In this document: piece after piece, positions 24,382 through 33,554 of the stretch
How the letters are laid out: each line of letters begins with the position of its first letter
Position numbering within the stretch: the first letter of the stretch is position 1
NCBI RefSeq assembly: GCF_030532325.1
Contig: NZ_JAUNLS010000002.1
Coordinates: 157,640 to 221,639 of the forward strand
From: Corynebacterium sp.
GTDB lineage: Bacteria > Actinomycetota > Actinomycetes > Mycobacteriales > Mycobacteriaceae
Reading direction: 5' to 3'
Length of the DNA: 64,000 nucleotides
Notes under the pieces: generated by a model
The model's database searches: none
What the model was told of the DNA's origin: nothing
The model's input: the letters and a program-made list of their open reading frames with translations, nothing else
Program-made: the position numbers and the translations under genes

Positions 24382-25209
24382 TTGCCTACCTCAATCACCG
24401 TTGACCGCTTGCTTGCAGGCGTGCTGGAAGACGTCGCCGCCCGCGAAGCGCGCGTGTCCTTCCAGGAGGTCAAGGCCCGCTCCCGCGACATGGAGGCCCC
24501 GCGCGACGCCCGCGCGGCACTGCTTGGACAGGGCTGTTGCATCATTCCGGAGATCAAGCGCGCTGTTCCATACACCGGCAGGATTGCGGATCTGGAAAGC
24601 CCCCAGTCCGTCGCCGGGCTGGCGCATCGGCTGAGCGGGGCGGGGGTGCAGCTCATGGCCTGCCAGACGGACCGTCGCCGTTTCTTGGGCTCCCTGGAGG
24701 ATATGTGTGCGGCCCGCTCGGCCATCGACATCCCGATGGTCTGCCGCGACATCATCGTCGATCCCTATCAGATCCACGAGGCGCGCTGCTACGGCGCGGA
24801 CGCCGTCCCACTGCAGGTGGCCCTGTTGGAGCAGGCCCGTTTGGAAGCGCTGCTGGACCGGATTGAATCCCTCGGCATGACCGCCATTTTGGAGGTGCGC
24901 AACTGCGCGGAGGCGGATCGCGTCATCAAGGCTGAGGGCTCGGTGGTGGCCATCAACGCGTGGTCGGTGGCCTCAGATTCGATGTACCGCGAGGCTTTTT
25001 CCGATATAGCCCCGGGGCTGCCGGAGTCCATGATCCGCATCGCCGTGGGCGGCGTGACCAGCCCGCGCGACGTGCTTACTTATGCGTCCCACGGCGCGGA
25101 CGCCATCGTGGTGGGTGAGTCCATCATGGCCGCGCAGGATCCGCTGGCGATGACCCGCTCGCTCGTGGCCGCCGGCCAGCATCCCGCCTGCCCTGCGCGC
25201 AAGGCCTAA
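24382..25209 (+). CDS. divergent indole-3-glycerol phosphate synthase (TrpC) homologue, catalytic residues altered
   Basis: A 275-residue protein clearly of the TrpC barrel family: PEIKRAVPYTGRI, DIPMVCRDIIVDPYQIHEAR, YGADAVPLQVALLEQARLEA, AILEVRNCAEADRVI, VVAINAWS and IRIAVGGVTSPRDVLTYASH align with TrpC. However, at positions needed for catalysis or substrate binding the residues differ: the general-acid lysine of (L)RKDF is Arg122, the E-S pair of AESGV is Val222-Gly223, and the S-P-S of KxASPS is V-P-Y (62-64). Kept are Glu57, Lys59, Glu171 and Asn192. It may be inactive as TrpC or have another substrate. TTG at 24382 is preferred for GGGAGG upstream; GTG at 24358 is open. Confidence 0.8.
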   Translation: MPTSITVDRLLAGVLEDVAAREARVSFQEVKARSRDMEAPRDARAALLGQGCCIIPEIKRAVPYTGRIADLESPQSVAGLAHRLSGAGVQLMACQTDRRRFLGSLEDMCAARSAIDIPMVCRDIIVDPYQIHEARCYGADAVPLQVALLEQARLEALLDRIESLGMTAILEVRNCAEADRVIKAEGSVVAINAWSVASDSMYREAFSDIAPGLPESMIRIAVGGVTSPRDVLTYASHGADAIVVGESIMAAQDPLAMTRSLVAAGQHPACPARKA

Positions 25210-25317
25210 GTTTTTCTTAGTCGTGCTCAACATTAAGTTTTCTCCTACCGTTTCCTTCCTCGCGCCCGGCTCCTAGGGAGGGTCATGTGCGCGCCGCGGG
25301 TGTCATAAGGCACACTG

Positions 25318-26238
25318 TTGGACGTGCTGACTTATAACCTCGCGAACATCCCGTCCCCGCCGCAGGGGGTGTGGCATCTCGGCCCCATCCCGCTGCGCGC
25401 CTACGCATTGTGCATCATCACCGGCATCCTCGTTGCCCTGTGGATGACGATGCGCCGCTACACCGCACGCGGCGGAAACCCCGACGTGGTCTGGGACGCC
25501 GCGATTGTCATCATTCCCGCCGGTATCATCGGCGGGCGCCTCTACCACGTGATTACGGATCACCAGAAGTACTTCTGCGCGGACTGCAACCCGGTGGACG
25601 CGCTGAAAATCACCAATGGCGGCTTGGGGATCTGGGGTGCGGTGGCTCTCGGTGTCTTTGCCGTGTGGGTGATGTTCAAGGTCAAGAAGATCCCCATGGC
25701 GCCTTTTGCTGACGCCGTGGCCCCCGGCCTCGTCCTGGCCCAGGGCATCGGGCGCCTGGGCAACTGGTTCAACCAGGAGCTCTACGGGCGCGAGACCACC
25801 GTGCCGTGGGCACTGGACATCTATTACCGCGTCAATGAGCTTGGAGAGTACGCTCCGGTCTCCGGGCACTCGACGGGCGAGGTCATCACCTCGGTGCACC
25901 CCACTTTCCTCTACGAGCTCATCTGGAACGTGCTCGTGTGCCTGTTCCTGCTGTGGGCGCAGAAGGCATGGAAGCTGGGGCACGGCCGCGTCTTCGCCCT
26001 CTACGTGGCGGGTTACACCCTGGGCCGCTTCTTCGTGGAGAACATGCGCGCCGACGAAGCCACGCTGGTCTTCGGCGTGCGCATCAACGTGATTGTTTCC
26101 GTGGTGTGCTTCATCGGCGCGCTCATCGTGTTCTTCCGCCTGCCCAAGGGTCAGGAGACCCCGGAAGAAGTGGATCCGGAGTTTAACGCCTCCCGCGACG
26201 GCGCTGAGAAACCCGAGACCCGGCCGTCGACGTCGTAG
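25318..26238 (+). CDS. lgt: prolipoprotein diacylglyceryl transferase
   Basis: Transfers diacylglycerol from phosphatidylglycerol to the lipobox cysteine of lipoproteins. The 306-residue membrane enzyme has [30 protein letters not shown], the signature [19 protein letters not shown], and the late helix [14 protein letters not shown]. About seven helices. The start TTG at 25318 or GTG at 25324 is uncertain; AAGG lies 7 nt before the TTG. Confidence 0.93.
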   Translation: MDVLTYNLANIPSPPQGVWHLGPIPLRAYALCIITGILVALWMTMRRYTARGGNPDVVWDAAIVIIPAGIIGGRLYHVITDHQKYFCADCNPVDALKITNGGLGIWGAVALGVFAVWVMFKVKKIPMAPFADAVAPGLVLAQGIGRLGNWFNQELYGRETTVPWALDIYYRVNELGEYAPVSGHSTGEVITSVHPTFLYELIWNVLVCLFLLWAQKAWKLGHGRVFALYVAGYTLGRFFVENMRADEATLVFGVRINVIVSVVCFIGALIVFFRLPKGQETPEEVDPEFNASRDGAEKPETRPSTS

Positions 26239-26287
26239 TTAGGCTCGTAGTCGGCCCAGTAGTCAGCAGGATCACAGAAGATTTTTT

Positions 26288-26335
26288 GACACGAGGCGCA
26301 CACGCTGTGCATTCGCCTCGTGTCTTTTCTTTTTC
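26288..26335 (+). terminator. rho-independent terminator after lgt
   Basis: GACACGAGGCG (26288-26298) and CGCCTCGTGTC (26314-26324) pair perfectly around 15 nt, followed by TTTTCTTTTT. A strong terminator. Confidence 0.9.
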
Positions 26336-26510
26336 CGCGATGTGCCCGGTCATTCCCGTTTATGACCGTATTGCTTTGCTTTGCGACGCCCCTTCCTCCC
26401 ACCGCGCTACATCGCGCCAGCGTGGGCTGCCCCACAGCACAGTGGCCGCGCTCCAGTAACCGGGGTACGTTTGTACTCGTTAGAAGTTCCCGAGGTGAAG
26501 AGGCGTTTAT

Positions 26511-27932
26511 ATGTTGGATAGAAGAACCAAGATCGTATGTACGCTGGGTCCCGCCGTCGCTAGCAAGGATGGCATCCTGCGTCTTGTTCAAGAGGGCATG
26601 GACGTTGCCCGTTTAAACATGTCCCACGGTGAGCACGCGGACCACGAAGCGAACTACCGCTGGGTGCGCGAGGCCACCGATGAGACCGGCCGCGCCGTCG
26701 GCGTTTTGGCTGACCTCCAAGGCCCGAAGATCCGCCTGGGCCGCTTCATCAACACCGAGGAAATGTGGGAAGAAGGCGAGATCGTCCGCATCACTGTCGA
26801 CGATGTCGAGGGCACCCACGACCGCGTGTCCACCACCTACAAGAACCTGGCCCAGGACGCCAAGCCGGGTGACCGCCTGCTCATTGATGACGGCAAGGTG
26901 GCCGTTGTGTGCAAGGAAGTAGACGGCAACGACGTCGTCTGCGAGGTCACCGAGGGTGGCCCGGTGTCCAACAACAAGGGTGTTTCCCTGCCGGGCATGG
27001 ACATCTCCGTGCCGGCGCTGTCTGAAAAGGACATCGCCGATCTCCGCTTCGCCCTGCGCCTGGGCGTTGACCTCATCGCACTGTCCTTCGTGCGCTCGCC
27101 GGCGGACGTCGAGCTCGTGCACGCCATCATGGACGAGGAAGGCCGCCGTGTTCCGGTCATCGCCAAGCTGGAGAAGCCAGAGGCAGTCGACGCCCTCGAG
27201 TCCATCGTCCTGGCCTTCGACGCCATCATGATTGCCCGTGGCGACCTCGGCGTGGAGGTTCCGCTGGAGCAGGTGCCGCTGTTCCAGAAGCGCGCCATCC
27301 AGATCGCCCGCGAGAACGCCAAGCCGGTGATCGTGGCCACCCAGATGCTCGACTCGATGATTTCTAACCTGCGCCCGACCCGTGCCGAGGCCTCCGACGT
27401 GGCCAACGCCGTGCTCGACGGTGCTGACGCCGTCATGCTCTCCGGTGAGACCTCTGTGGGCATCGACCCGCACAACGTGGTGCGCACCATGTCGCGCATC
27501 GTGAAGAACGCCGAGCAGGGCGGCGCCGTGCCGCCGCTGTCCCACGTGCCGCGCACCAAGCGCGGCGTGGTGTCCTACTCCGCGCGTGACATCGCCGAGC
27601 GCCTCAACGCCAAGGCCATCGTGGCGTTCACCACCTCCGGTGACACCGCCAAGCGTGTGGCTCGCCTGCACTCGCCGCTGCCGCTGCTGGCCTTCACCCC
27701 GAACGTGGCCGTGCGCTCGCAGCTGGCGCTGACCTGGGGTGCGCAGACCTTCCTCAGCCCCGAGGTGAAGTCCACCGATGACATGATGGAGGCCATCGAT
27801 CACGCTCTCATGGGCATGGAGCAGTACAAGGAGGGCGACCTCGTCGTCGTCATCGCCGGCACCCCGCCGGGAATCGCTGGCAACACCAATATGATCCAGG
27901 TCCACCAGCTGGGCAGCACCTACAACAAGTAG
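26511..27932 (+). CDS. pyk: pyruvate kinase
   Basis: Converts phosphoenolpyruvate and ADP to pyruvate and ATP. The 473-residue enzyme has MLDRRTKIVCTLGPAVASKD, MSHGEHADHEANY, the active-site IMIARGDLGVEVPLEQVPLF, ATQMLDSMISNLRPTRAEAS and the C-terminal domain with FTTSGDTAKRVARL. Upstream GAGGTGAAGAGG may serve as the ribosome site. The terminator after it is at 27971-28028. Confidence 0.97.
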   Translation: MLDRRTKIVCTLGPAVASKDGILRLVQEGMDVARLNMSHGEHADHEANYRWVREATDETGRAVGVLADLQGPKIRLGRFINTEEMWEEGEIVRITVDDVEGTHDRVSTTYKNLAQDAKPGDRLLIDDGKVAVVCKEVDGNDVVCEVTEGGPVSNNKGVSLPGMDISVPALSEKDIADLRFALRLGVDLIALSFVRSPADVELVHAIMDEEGRRVPVIAKLEKPEAVDALESIVLAFDAIMIARGDLGVEVPLEQVPLFQKRAIQIARENAKPVIVATQMLDSMISNLRPTRAEASDVANAVLDGADAVMLSGETSVGIDPHNVVRTMSRIVKNAEQGGAVPPLSHVPRTKRGVVSYSARDIAERLNAKAIVAFTTSGDTAKRVARLHSPLPLLAFTPNVAVRSQLALTWGAQTFLSPEVKSTDDMMEAIDHALMGMEQYKEGDLVVVIAGTPPGIAGNTNMIQVHQLGSTYNK

Positions 27933-27970
27933 AGCGCCAACGCTGCTCATGCAGCGTCCGGACCGCGGAT

Positions 27971-28028
27971 AACGCAAGGCCCGGAAGCCCATGGTCAACG
28001 TGGAGGCTTCCGGGCCTGAGTGCGTTTT
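27971..28028 (+). terminator. terminator after pyk
   Basis: AACGCA (27971-27976) pairs with TGCGTT (28021-28026) and GGCCCGGAAGCC (27978-27989) with GGCTTCCGGGCC (28005-28016), followed by TTTAG. A stable stem just before the convergent glgP stop at 28066. Confidence 0.85.
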
Positions 28029-28065
28029 AGTTCATTTTAGCGCTTTGCAGGGCCGAACTGGCGGG

Positions 28066-30504
28066 CTACTTCTTATCAGCCTTGGCCGGCTTGGCCTTCT
28101 TGAGATCCTTGACGTCCTGCAGGGTGATGGGGGTCGGCTCCAGCTTCCACACCTCGCGGGCGTAGTCGGCGATGGTGCGATCCGAGGAGAAGCGGCCGGA
28201 GTAGCAGATGTTCAGCCAGGCCTTCTTGGCCCACGCCAACTCGTCGGCGACGTAGTCCGCGACCATGCGGTCGCGTGCCTCGCGGTAGGAGGCGTAATCA
28301 CCGAGCACGTAGTAGGTGTCCTGGGCGTGCTCCCCGAGGCCGTCGAGAAGCGAGGAACGCAGGTCACCGAACAACCCGGAGTTCTCGTGACCCAAGGTGC
28401 CGTCCCACAGTGCGTCGAGCACGCGCGACAGGCCGGGCACGGTGGTGTAGAGCTCGCCCGGGTTGTAGCTCTGGCGCAGCTGGGGGAGCTCCTCGATGCG
28501 GGCGCCGAAGATGTAGGCGTTCTCCTCGCCCACGGCATCGACGATCTCCACGTTGGCGCCGTCCATGGTGCCCAGGGTGAGCGCGCCGTTCATCATGAAC
28601 TTCATGTTGGAGGTACCCGAGGCCTCCTTGCCGGCCACGGAGATCTGCTCGGAGATGTCGGCGGCCGGGATGATGTGCTCGGCGGGGGAGACGTTGTAAT
28701 TCTCCACGAAGACCACCCGGATGATGTCCTTGGTGGCAGGATCGTTGTTGACCAGCTCGCCGATGGCGTTGATGAGCTTGATGATGGCCTTGGCACGGTC
28801 ATAGCCCGGAGCGGCCTTGGCGCCGAAGATGAAAGTGCGCTTTGGCACCTCCTCGCCGTCCTCCTTGATGCGGAAGTAGAGGTCCAGCACGTAGAGGGCG
28901 TTCATGAGCTGGCGCTTGTACTCGTGCAGGCGCTTGATCTGCACGTCGAAGATGGAATCCGGGTCCACTTCCGCGCCCTGGTGATCCTTGATCCAGACGG
29001 CGAAGTCCACCTTGTTCTTGTGCTTGATCTCGATGAGCTTGCGCAGCACCTTCTCGTTTTCAGCCAGCGGGGCGAGCTCGGCGAGGTCACTCAGGGAGGT
29101 CACCCAGGCATCGGAGCCGGCCTGCTTGGTGAGCAGCTTGGCCAGGCGCGGGTTGCACATCTTTAGCCAGCGGCGCGGGGTAACACCGTTGGTCTTGTTG
29201 TTGAACTTCTCCGGCCACAAGTCGTGCCACTCGGAGAGCGTATCTGTCTTGATGATGTCGGTGTGCAGGGCAGCCACGCCGTTGATGGAGTAGGCGGCGT
29301 AGCAGGCGATCCACGCCATGTGCACGCGGCCGTTGGAGACCGGAGCCATGTAGTCGATGCGTCCCTGATCCAGGCCGCGGGCGGCCATATCCTCGCGGAA
29401 GCGGCGATCGATTTCTGCCACCAGCTCCCAGATGCGCCAGAAGAGCTTCTGGAAGATGGAGACTTCCCAGCTCTCCAGGGCCTCGGCCAGCACGGTGTGG
29501 TTGGTGTAGGCGAAGGTCTCCGTGACCACCTTCCAGGCATCATCCCAGCTCATCCCGTGCTCGTCGAGAAGCAGGCGGAGCAGCTCCGGAATAGCCAGCA
29601 CGGGGTGGGTGTCATTGAGCTGGATGCAGTTGTACGTGGCAAAGCCGCGCAGGTCATCGCCGTGGTGGGCCAGGTAGTTATCAATCATCTGCTGCAGGGA
29701 TGCGGAAACGAAGAAGTACTGCTGGCGCACGCGCAGCACCTTGCCCTCGTAGGTGGTGTCGTTGGGGTAGAGCACGCGGCAGATGTCCATGACGCGCTCG
29801 CGTTCAACGATGGCGTCGGTAAAGCGCTGGGAGTTGAAGGCGTCATAGTCGAACTCATCAATGGGCTCGGACTTCCACAGGCGCAGCGTACCCACGTTGT
29901 TGGTGCCGTAGCCGGTAATGGGCATGTCGTAGGGGATGGCGCGCACGTCCATGTCATCGAAGTGCACGCGGCGCTGGTCGGAGGCGCGGCGGATGATGAA
30001 GTCGTATCCGTTCTCCATCCAGGCATCCGGCTCTTCCTTCTGGAAGCCGTTGACGAAGGACTGGCGGAAGAGTCCGTAGCGATAGAGCAGGCCGTAGCCG
30101 GTCACCGGGTAATCCTGGGTGACCGCGGAGTCCAGGAAGCAGGCGGCCAGGCGACCCAGGCCGCCGTTGCCCAGGGCGGCGTCGTGCTCGGCCTCGAGGA
30201 CATCACTGAGCTCGTGGCCGGCCTCCTTGGCGGCGGCGCTGGCCTCGTCCACGAGGTCGAGGTTGGTGAGGTTGTTGAGCAGGGCGCGGCCCTGCAGGAA
30301 CTCCGCGGAGAAGTAGTGCTGCTGGCGAGCGCCCGCATAGGCCCGGCGGGTCGCCTCCCAGTTATCGGCGATCTGGGCCATGACGGCGGCGGAAAGCCCC
30401 GACCAGAACTTGCGGTTGGTGGCCGCGTCCGGGCTGACACCCGCGGCGGCGCGCACGTGGGAAGGAACGACTGAGTGGAAGGCGGAATGCTTGGGCTGGG
30501 ACAT
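28066..30504 (-). CDS. glgP: glycogen/alpha-glucan phosphorylase
   Basis: Releases glucose-1-phosphate from glycogen. The 812-residue enzyme carries AALGNGGLGRLAACFLDS, the glucan-binding NDTHPVLAIPELLRLL, WDVGHN-free phosphorylase core, RLHEYKRQLMNAL and the PLP region GTSNMKFMMNGALTLGTMDG. ATG at 30504 has AAAAGG upstream; the frame open to 30546 is not used. Together with glgX in this window it accounts for both steps of glycogen breakdown. Confidence 0.95.
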   Translation of the reverse strand: MSQPKHSAFHSVVPSHVRAAAGVSPDAATNRKFWSGLSAAVMAQIADNWEATRRAYAGARQQHYFSAEFLQGRALLNNLTNLDLVDEASAAAKEAGHELSDVLEAEHDAALGNGGLGRLAACFLDSAVTQDYPVTGYGLLYRYGLFRQSFVNGFQKEEPDAWMENGYDFIIRRASDQRRVHFDDMDVRAIPYDMPITGYGTNNVGTLRLWKSEPIDEFDYDAFNSQRFTDAIVERERVMDICRVLYPNDTTYEGKVLRVRQQYFFVSASLQQMIDNYLAHHGDDLRGFATYNCIQLNDTHPVLAIPELLRLLLDEHGMSWDDAWKVVTETFAYTNHTVLAEALESWEVSIFQKLFWRIWELVAEIDRRFREDMAARGLDQGRIDYMAPVSNGRVHMAWIACYAAYSINGVAALHTDIIKTDTLSEWHDLWPEKFNNKTNGVTPRRWLKMCNPRLAKLLTKQAGSDAWVTSLSDLAELAPLAENEKVLRKLIEIKHKNKVDFAVWIKDHQGAEVDPDSIFDVQIKRLHEYKRQLMNALYVLDLYFRIKEDGEEVPKRTFIFGAKAAPGYDRAKAIIKLINAIGELVNNDPATKDIIRVVFVENYNVSPAEHIIPAADISEQISVAGKEASGTSNMKFMMNGALTLGTMDGANVEIVDAVGEENAYIFGARIEELPQLRQSYNPGELYTTVPGLSRVLDALWDGTLGHENSGLFGDLRSSLLDGLGEHAQDTYYVLGDYASYREARDRMVADYVADELAWAKKAWLNICYSGRFSSDRTIADYAREVWKLEPTPITLQDVKDLKKAKPAKADKK

Positions 30505-30610
30505 GTCAAACCTTTTTCGTTGCTTAATGTGCTTAAAGGGAAACAAGACGCTAGCTTAACTGCAACCAGCAGTGCCCGCAGGCTGCGCCTGCAGCCGGTT
30601 GCAGGCCGGA

Positions 30611-30682
30611 GGCCGCTGGGGTGCTAGTGCGGCAAGGCCGCTGGGCTGCTGGTGTGGCAATGCCACTGGGCGCTAGTGCGGC
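30611..30682. repeat. three 25-bp tandem units overlapping the amidohydrolase stop
   Basis: Units at 30611-30635, 30636-30660 and 30661-30682 share the pattern GxCxxxTGGGxxGCTxGTGxGGC. The third contains the end of the minus-strand amidohydrolase gene with its TAG. The first two look like local duplications of that end. Confidence 0.55.
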
Positions 30683-31923
30683 CAGAGATAGGTGAGGATC
30701 GCCGCGGCCGCGGCCTGAGTGGCGGAGTCCATGGTGGGGGTGTACTCCGGCAGGAAGGTGGACTGGTGGTTTACCGGCGGGTTATCCAGCTGGTGGGCTG
30801 GGGTGGAGCCGATGAACCAGAAGTAGTAGGGCACGCCCCAGGCCTGCGGGAGATAGCAGAAGTCCTCGGAGGCGGTGGAGGGCTGCGCGGTGGCGGAGAG
30901 CTCGCCGAAGGCTGCGTCGAAGACCTCGCGCACCTCGGCGTGCACGCGCGGATCGTTATCGGTGACTTCGCCGTGGGCGAAGTACTCGAAGGTGGGCTCG
31001 TCCGGCGCACCGGAGGCCACGCATTCTGCGCGCACCATGCGCTCGAGGGAGGCGTAGACGTGCGCGGCCAGCTCCGGCTTGTAGTAGCGGGTGTTGAGCA
31101 CGAGCTCCGCGGAGCCGGGGATGATGTTGTTTTTGTCCCCGGAGTGCAGCTCGCCGACGGAGATGACAAAGAAATCGTGCGGCGCCACCTCGCGGCCGAC
31201 GATGGCCTGCAGGCGAGTGACCACCATGGCGGCGATGTAGGTGGGGTCGATGGCCTCGTGCGGCATGGAGGCGTGCGCGGATTTGCCGGGGATGCGGATG
31301 CGCAGGGAGTCGCAGCCAGCCATGATGGGGCCGGGGCGGGACTGCACGTGGCCGGCTGGGCCGGGCATGACGTGCTGTGCCAGGCAGATATCGGGGGTGG
31401 GCACGCGCTCGAGGAGGGAATCGCGCAGCATGAACTTTGCGCCCATGGAGGATTCCTCGGCCGGTTGGAACAGCGCCATGAAGGTGCCGGACCAGGCGTC
31501 GCGGTGGGCGTCGAGAAGCGCGCAGGCTCCCAGCAAGGCGGTGGCGTGGACGTCGTGGCCGCAGGCGTGCATCTTGCCGTTGGTGGCGGCGTAGCTCGCG
31601 CCGGTCTCCTCCACCACGGGTAGGGCGTCGAAGTCCGCGCGCATCAGGGCGGTGGGCCCGGTGCCGTTGCGGAAGATGGCCACCATGCCGTAGCCGCCGA
31701 TGGAATCGACGATCTCGCACTCGAAGCCGGCGAGCTTATCCCGGATGCGCGCTGCGGTGCGCTCCTCCTCGTGAGAGAGCTCCGGGTGGGAGTGGAGATC
31801 CTCGTAGAAGGCCTTCTGCCAGCTGAGATCGGCGCGGTGCTGGGCGAGCAGCTCGGCGATGTCCGCCGCGCGCTGTGAGGCCGATGAGACTGCAGAAGAA
31901 GAGGAAACAGTGGGCTGCGTCAT
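30673..31923 (-). CDS. M20 family amidohydrolase
   Basis: A 416-residue zinc-dependent hydrolase of the N-acyl amino acid/hippurate hydrolase type (AbgB-like). LHSHPELSHEEERTAARIRD, the first metal site MHACGHDVHATALLGAC, PAEESSMGAKFML with the catalytic glutamate, and TAQPSTASEDFCYL are present. It probably cleaves acyl-amino acids; the substrate is unknown. ATG at 31923 has AAGGAG upstream; the longer frame to 32160 would overlap the divergent hypothetical gene. Its 3' end contains tandem repeats. Confidence 0.88.
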   Translation of the reverse strand: MTQPTVSSSSAVSSASQRAADIAELLAQHRADLSWQKAFYEDLHSHPELSHEEERTAARIRDKLAGFECEIVDSIGGYGMVAIFRNGTGPTALMRADFDALPVVEETGASYAATNGKMHACGHDVHATALLGACALLDAHRDAWSGTFMALFQPAEESSMGAKFMLRDSLLERVPTPDICLAQHVMPGPAGHVQSRPGPIMAGCDSLRIRIPGKSAHASMPHEAIDPTYIAAMVVTRLQAIVGREVAPHDFFVISVGELHSGDKNNIIPGSAELVLNTRYYKPELAAHVYASLERMVRAECVASGAPDEPTFEYFAHGEVTDNDPRVHAEVREVFDAAFGELSATAQPSTASEDFCYLPQAWGVPYYFWFIGSTPAHQLDNPPVNHQSTFLPEYTPTMDSATQAAAAAILTYLWPH

Positions 31924-31946
31924 AGCTGCACTCCTTATGGTTAGGG

Positions 31947-31952
31947 TAGGGT
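31947..31952 (+). promoter_or_regulatory. -10 hexamer TAGGGT, leaderless spacing
   Basis: TAGGGT stands 7 nt before ATG at 31960; no ribosome site intervenes. Confidence 0.5.
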
Positions 31953-31959
31953 TACCTAC

Positions 31960-32358
31960 ATGCCAAAGATTCAGTTTGATGTGCTGGTGCCAGACGCTCA
32001 GTCTGAGCGTGTAGCCGAGATTTTCCAGACCGCCACCGACAAGCTCGCGGCCGCCGGTTCCTTGAGTGCAGCTAACGTTACTCGGGTCACAGAGGCCACC
32101 TTCCCAGAGGGTCTGGAAGAGCAGCTGCGCCAGACCTACCGCGACGAGCACGAGGACCACGAGCTGGAAAACGCCAGCGTGTGCCGCTACCTCATCGCGG
32201 TAGAGGGGCTAAGCGGTTCCGTCAATCAGCTGGCCATGGTGCTCTCGCGCCTGCTCACCCCGCAGGCGGTGCTGCCCAAGGACCACGTCCTGCTGGAAGA
32301 TGAGCTCGCCCACGAGCGCCCGGCCATCTTCCCGTGGGCCCTGCAAGTCGCGCCCTAA
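31960..32358 (+). CDS. hypothetical protein
   Basis: A 132-residue soluble acidic protein, start MPKIQFDVLVPDAQSERVAE. It has alternating strands and helices (QTATDKLAAAGSLSAA, VTRVTEATFPEGLEEQLRQT, VCRYLIAVEGLSGSVNQLAM, DHVLLEDELAHERPAIFPWA). I cannot assign a family. It has its own -10 box and is divergent from the amidohydrolase gene with 36 nt between starts. It converges on the glycerate kinase gene, 26 nt apart. Confidence 0.7.
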   Translation: MPKIQFDVLVPDAQSERVAEIFQTATDKLAAAGSLSAANVTRVTEATFPEGLEEQLRQTYRDEHEDHELENASVCRYLIAVEGLSGSVNQLAMVLSRLLTPQAVLPKDHVLLEDELAHERPAIFPWALQVAP

Positions 32359-32384
32359 GCGGCGTGCGCCTGCCCATCTAGGGT

Positions 32385-33488
32385 CTATCCCTGGGCCCCG
32401 GCCTGGGCCATGACATTCCGGGCGGCCTGCGCCAGCTGCTCGGTGACGCTGCCTTCGCCGCTGAGCTCGGCGCGCAGCGCCTCGATGGCCGGGGCGTCCT
32501 CGGCGAAGGAACCGGCGATGATCGCCACGGGCACATCGTGGGCCGCAGCCAGCTCGCTCACGGTGCCCACCACCTTGCCGGTGAGTGACTGCTCATCAAA
32601 GCGGCCCTCGCCGGTGATGACCAGATCGGCCTGCGCAATCTTGTCCTCCAAGCCCAGCGCCTGCGCCACAAATGCACCACCCGGGGTGACCTTGATGTGC
32701 TCCTCGTTGCCCCACATCGTGGTGGAGAGCCAGCGCAGCGCGATGGGCAGCCCGCCGGCTGCGCCGAAGAATTCGGTTTGCGGATCGGTGTCGGTGGCCT
32801 TGCACAGCTGCAGCAGGGCGCCGGCCAGCAGCGCAATTTGCTCGCCTTCGGCACCCTTCTGCGGGGCGTACATGGTGGCCGCCTGCACGGGGATGGCCCG
32901 GGTATCGGCCAGCAGGGTGTAATCCAGCATCGCCGCCTTCATGTTGAGCTGGGCGGTGTCGATGTGATCCACGCGCACCAGGGGAGCGCCACCCTTGGGC
33001 AGGGCGTAACCGCGCTCGTCATGGGCCGCGCCGCCCAATGCGGTGACAATGCCCACCCCGCCGTCGGTGCTCGCGCTGCCGCCCAGGCCCAAGATGATGT
33101 GCTTGGCGCCACGCGATTCGGCGTCGGCAATGAGCACGCCCGTGCCATAGGAATCTGCATGTAGGGGGTCGAGGGTGCCTTCCACCGCGGGCAGGCCTGT
33201 GGCGGCGGCGACATCGATGAAGGCCTGATCGCCGGCCAAAAAGTAGCTGGCCTCGGTGAGGCGCCCCACGGCGTCGGTCGTGGGCAGCGTGACGGTCACG
33301 ACCTCGTGGCCGTTCAGGCTGGCGGCGTTAGCCAGTGCTTCGGCGGTTCCCTCACCGCCGTCGGCCATGGGCAGCGTGATGACGGTGGCGTGGGGTGCGG
33401 CCTGGCGCACGCCGCCGGCGATGGCGGCCGCTACCTGGGCTGCGCTGGCGGTTCCTTTAAAAGAATCGGGGGCGATGATGACATGCAT
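32385..33488 (-). CDS. glxK: glycerate 2-kinase (GlxK type)
   Basis: Phosphorylates D-glycerate. The 367-residue protein of the glycerate kinase type II family has VIIAPDSFKGTASAAQVAAA, LPMADGGEGTAEAL, IILGLGGSASTDGGVGIVTA and LVITGEGRFDEQSLTGKVVG. ATG at 33488 has a TATACT -10 box 8 nt upstream. It is divergent from gdhA. Confidence 0.93.
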   Translation of the reverse strand: MHVIIAPDSFKGTASAAQVAAAIAGGVRQAAPHATVITLPMADGGEGTAEALANAASLNGHEVVTVTLPTTDAVGRLTEASYFLAGDQAFIDVAAATGLPAVEGTLDPLHADSYGTGVLIADAESRGAKHIILGLGGSASTDGGVGIVTALGGAAHDERGYALPKGGAPLVRVDHIDTAQLNMKAAMLDYTLLADTRAIPVQAATMYAPQKGAEGEQIALLAGALLQLCKATDTDPQTEFFGAAGGLPIALRWLSTTMWGNEEHIKVTPGGAFVAQALGLEDKIAQADLVITGEGRFDEQSLTGKVVGTVSELAAAHDVPVAIIAGSFAEDAPAIEALRAELSGEGSVTEQLAQAARNVMAQAGAQG

Positions 33489-33496
33489 GCTTAGGA

Positions 33497-33502
33497 AGTA
33501 TA
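33497..33502 (-). promoter_or_regulatory. -10 hexamer TATACT of glxK, leaderless spacing
   Basis: TATACT on the minus strand lies 8 nt before the glxK ATG. Confidence 0.5.
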
Positions 33503-33554
33503 GGGCTCACCCGAATGGGTGGGTGCGTGCACTGGTCAGGGCGCGCCGGGGGAT

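Noticed and set aside
24382-25209. Call as functional trpC
   Set aside because: General-acid lysine and E-S loop residues are replaced, so the activity should not be assumed despite family membership.
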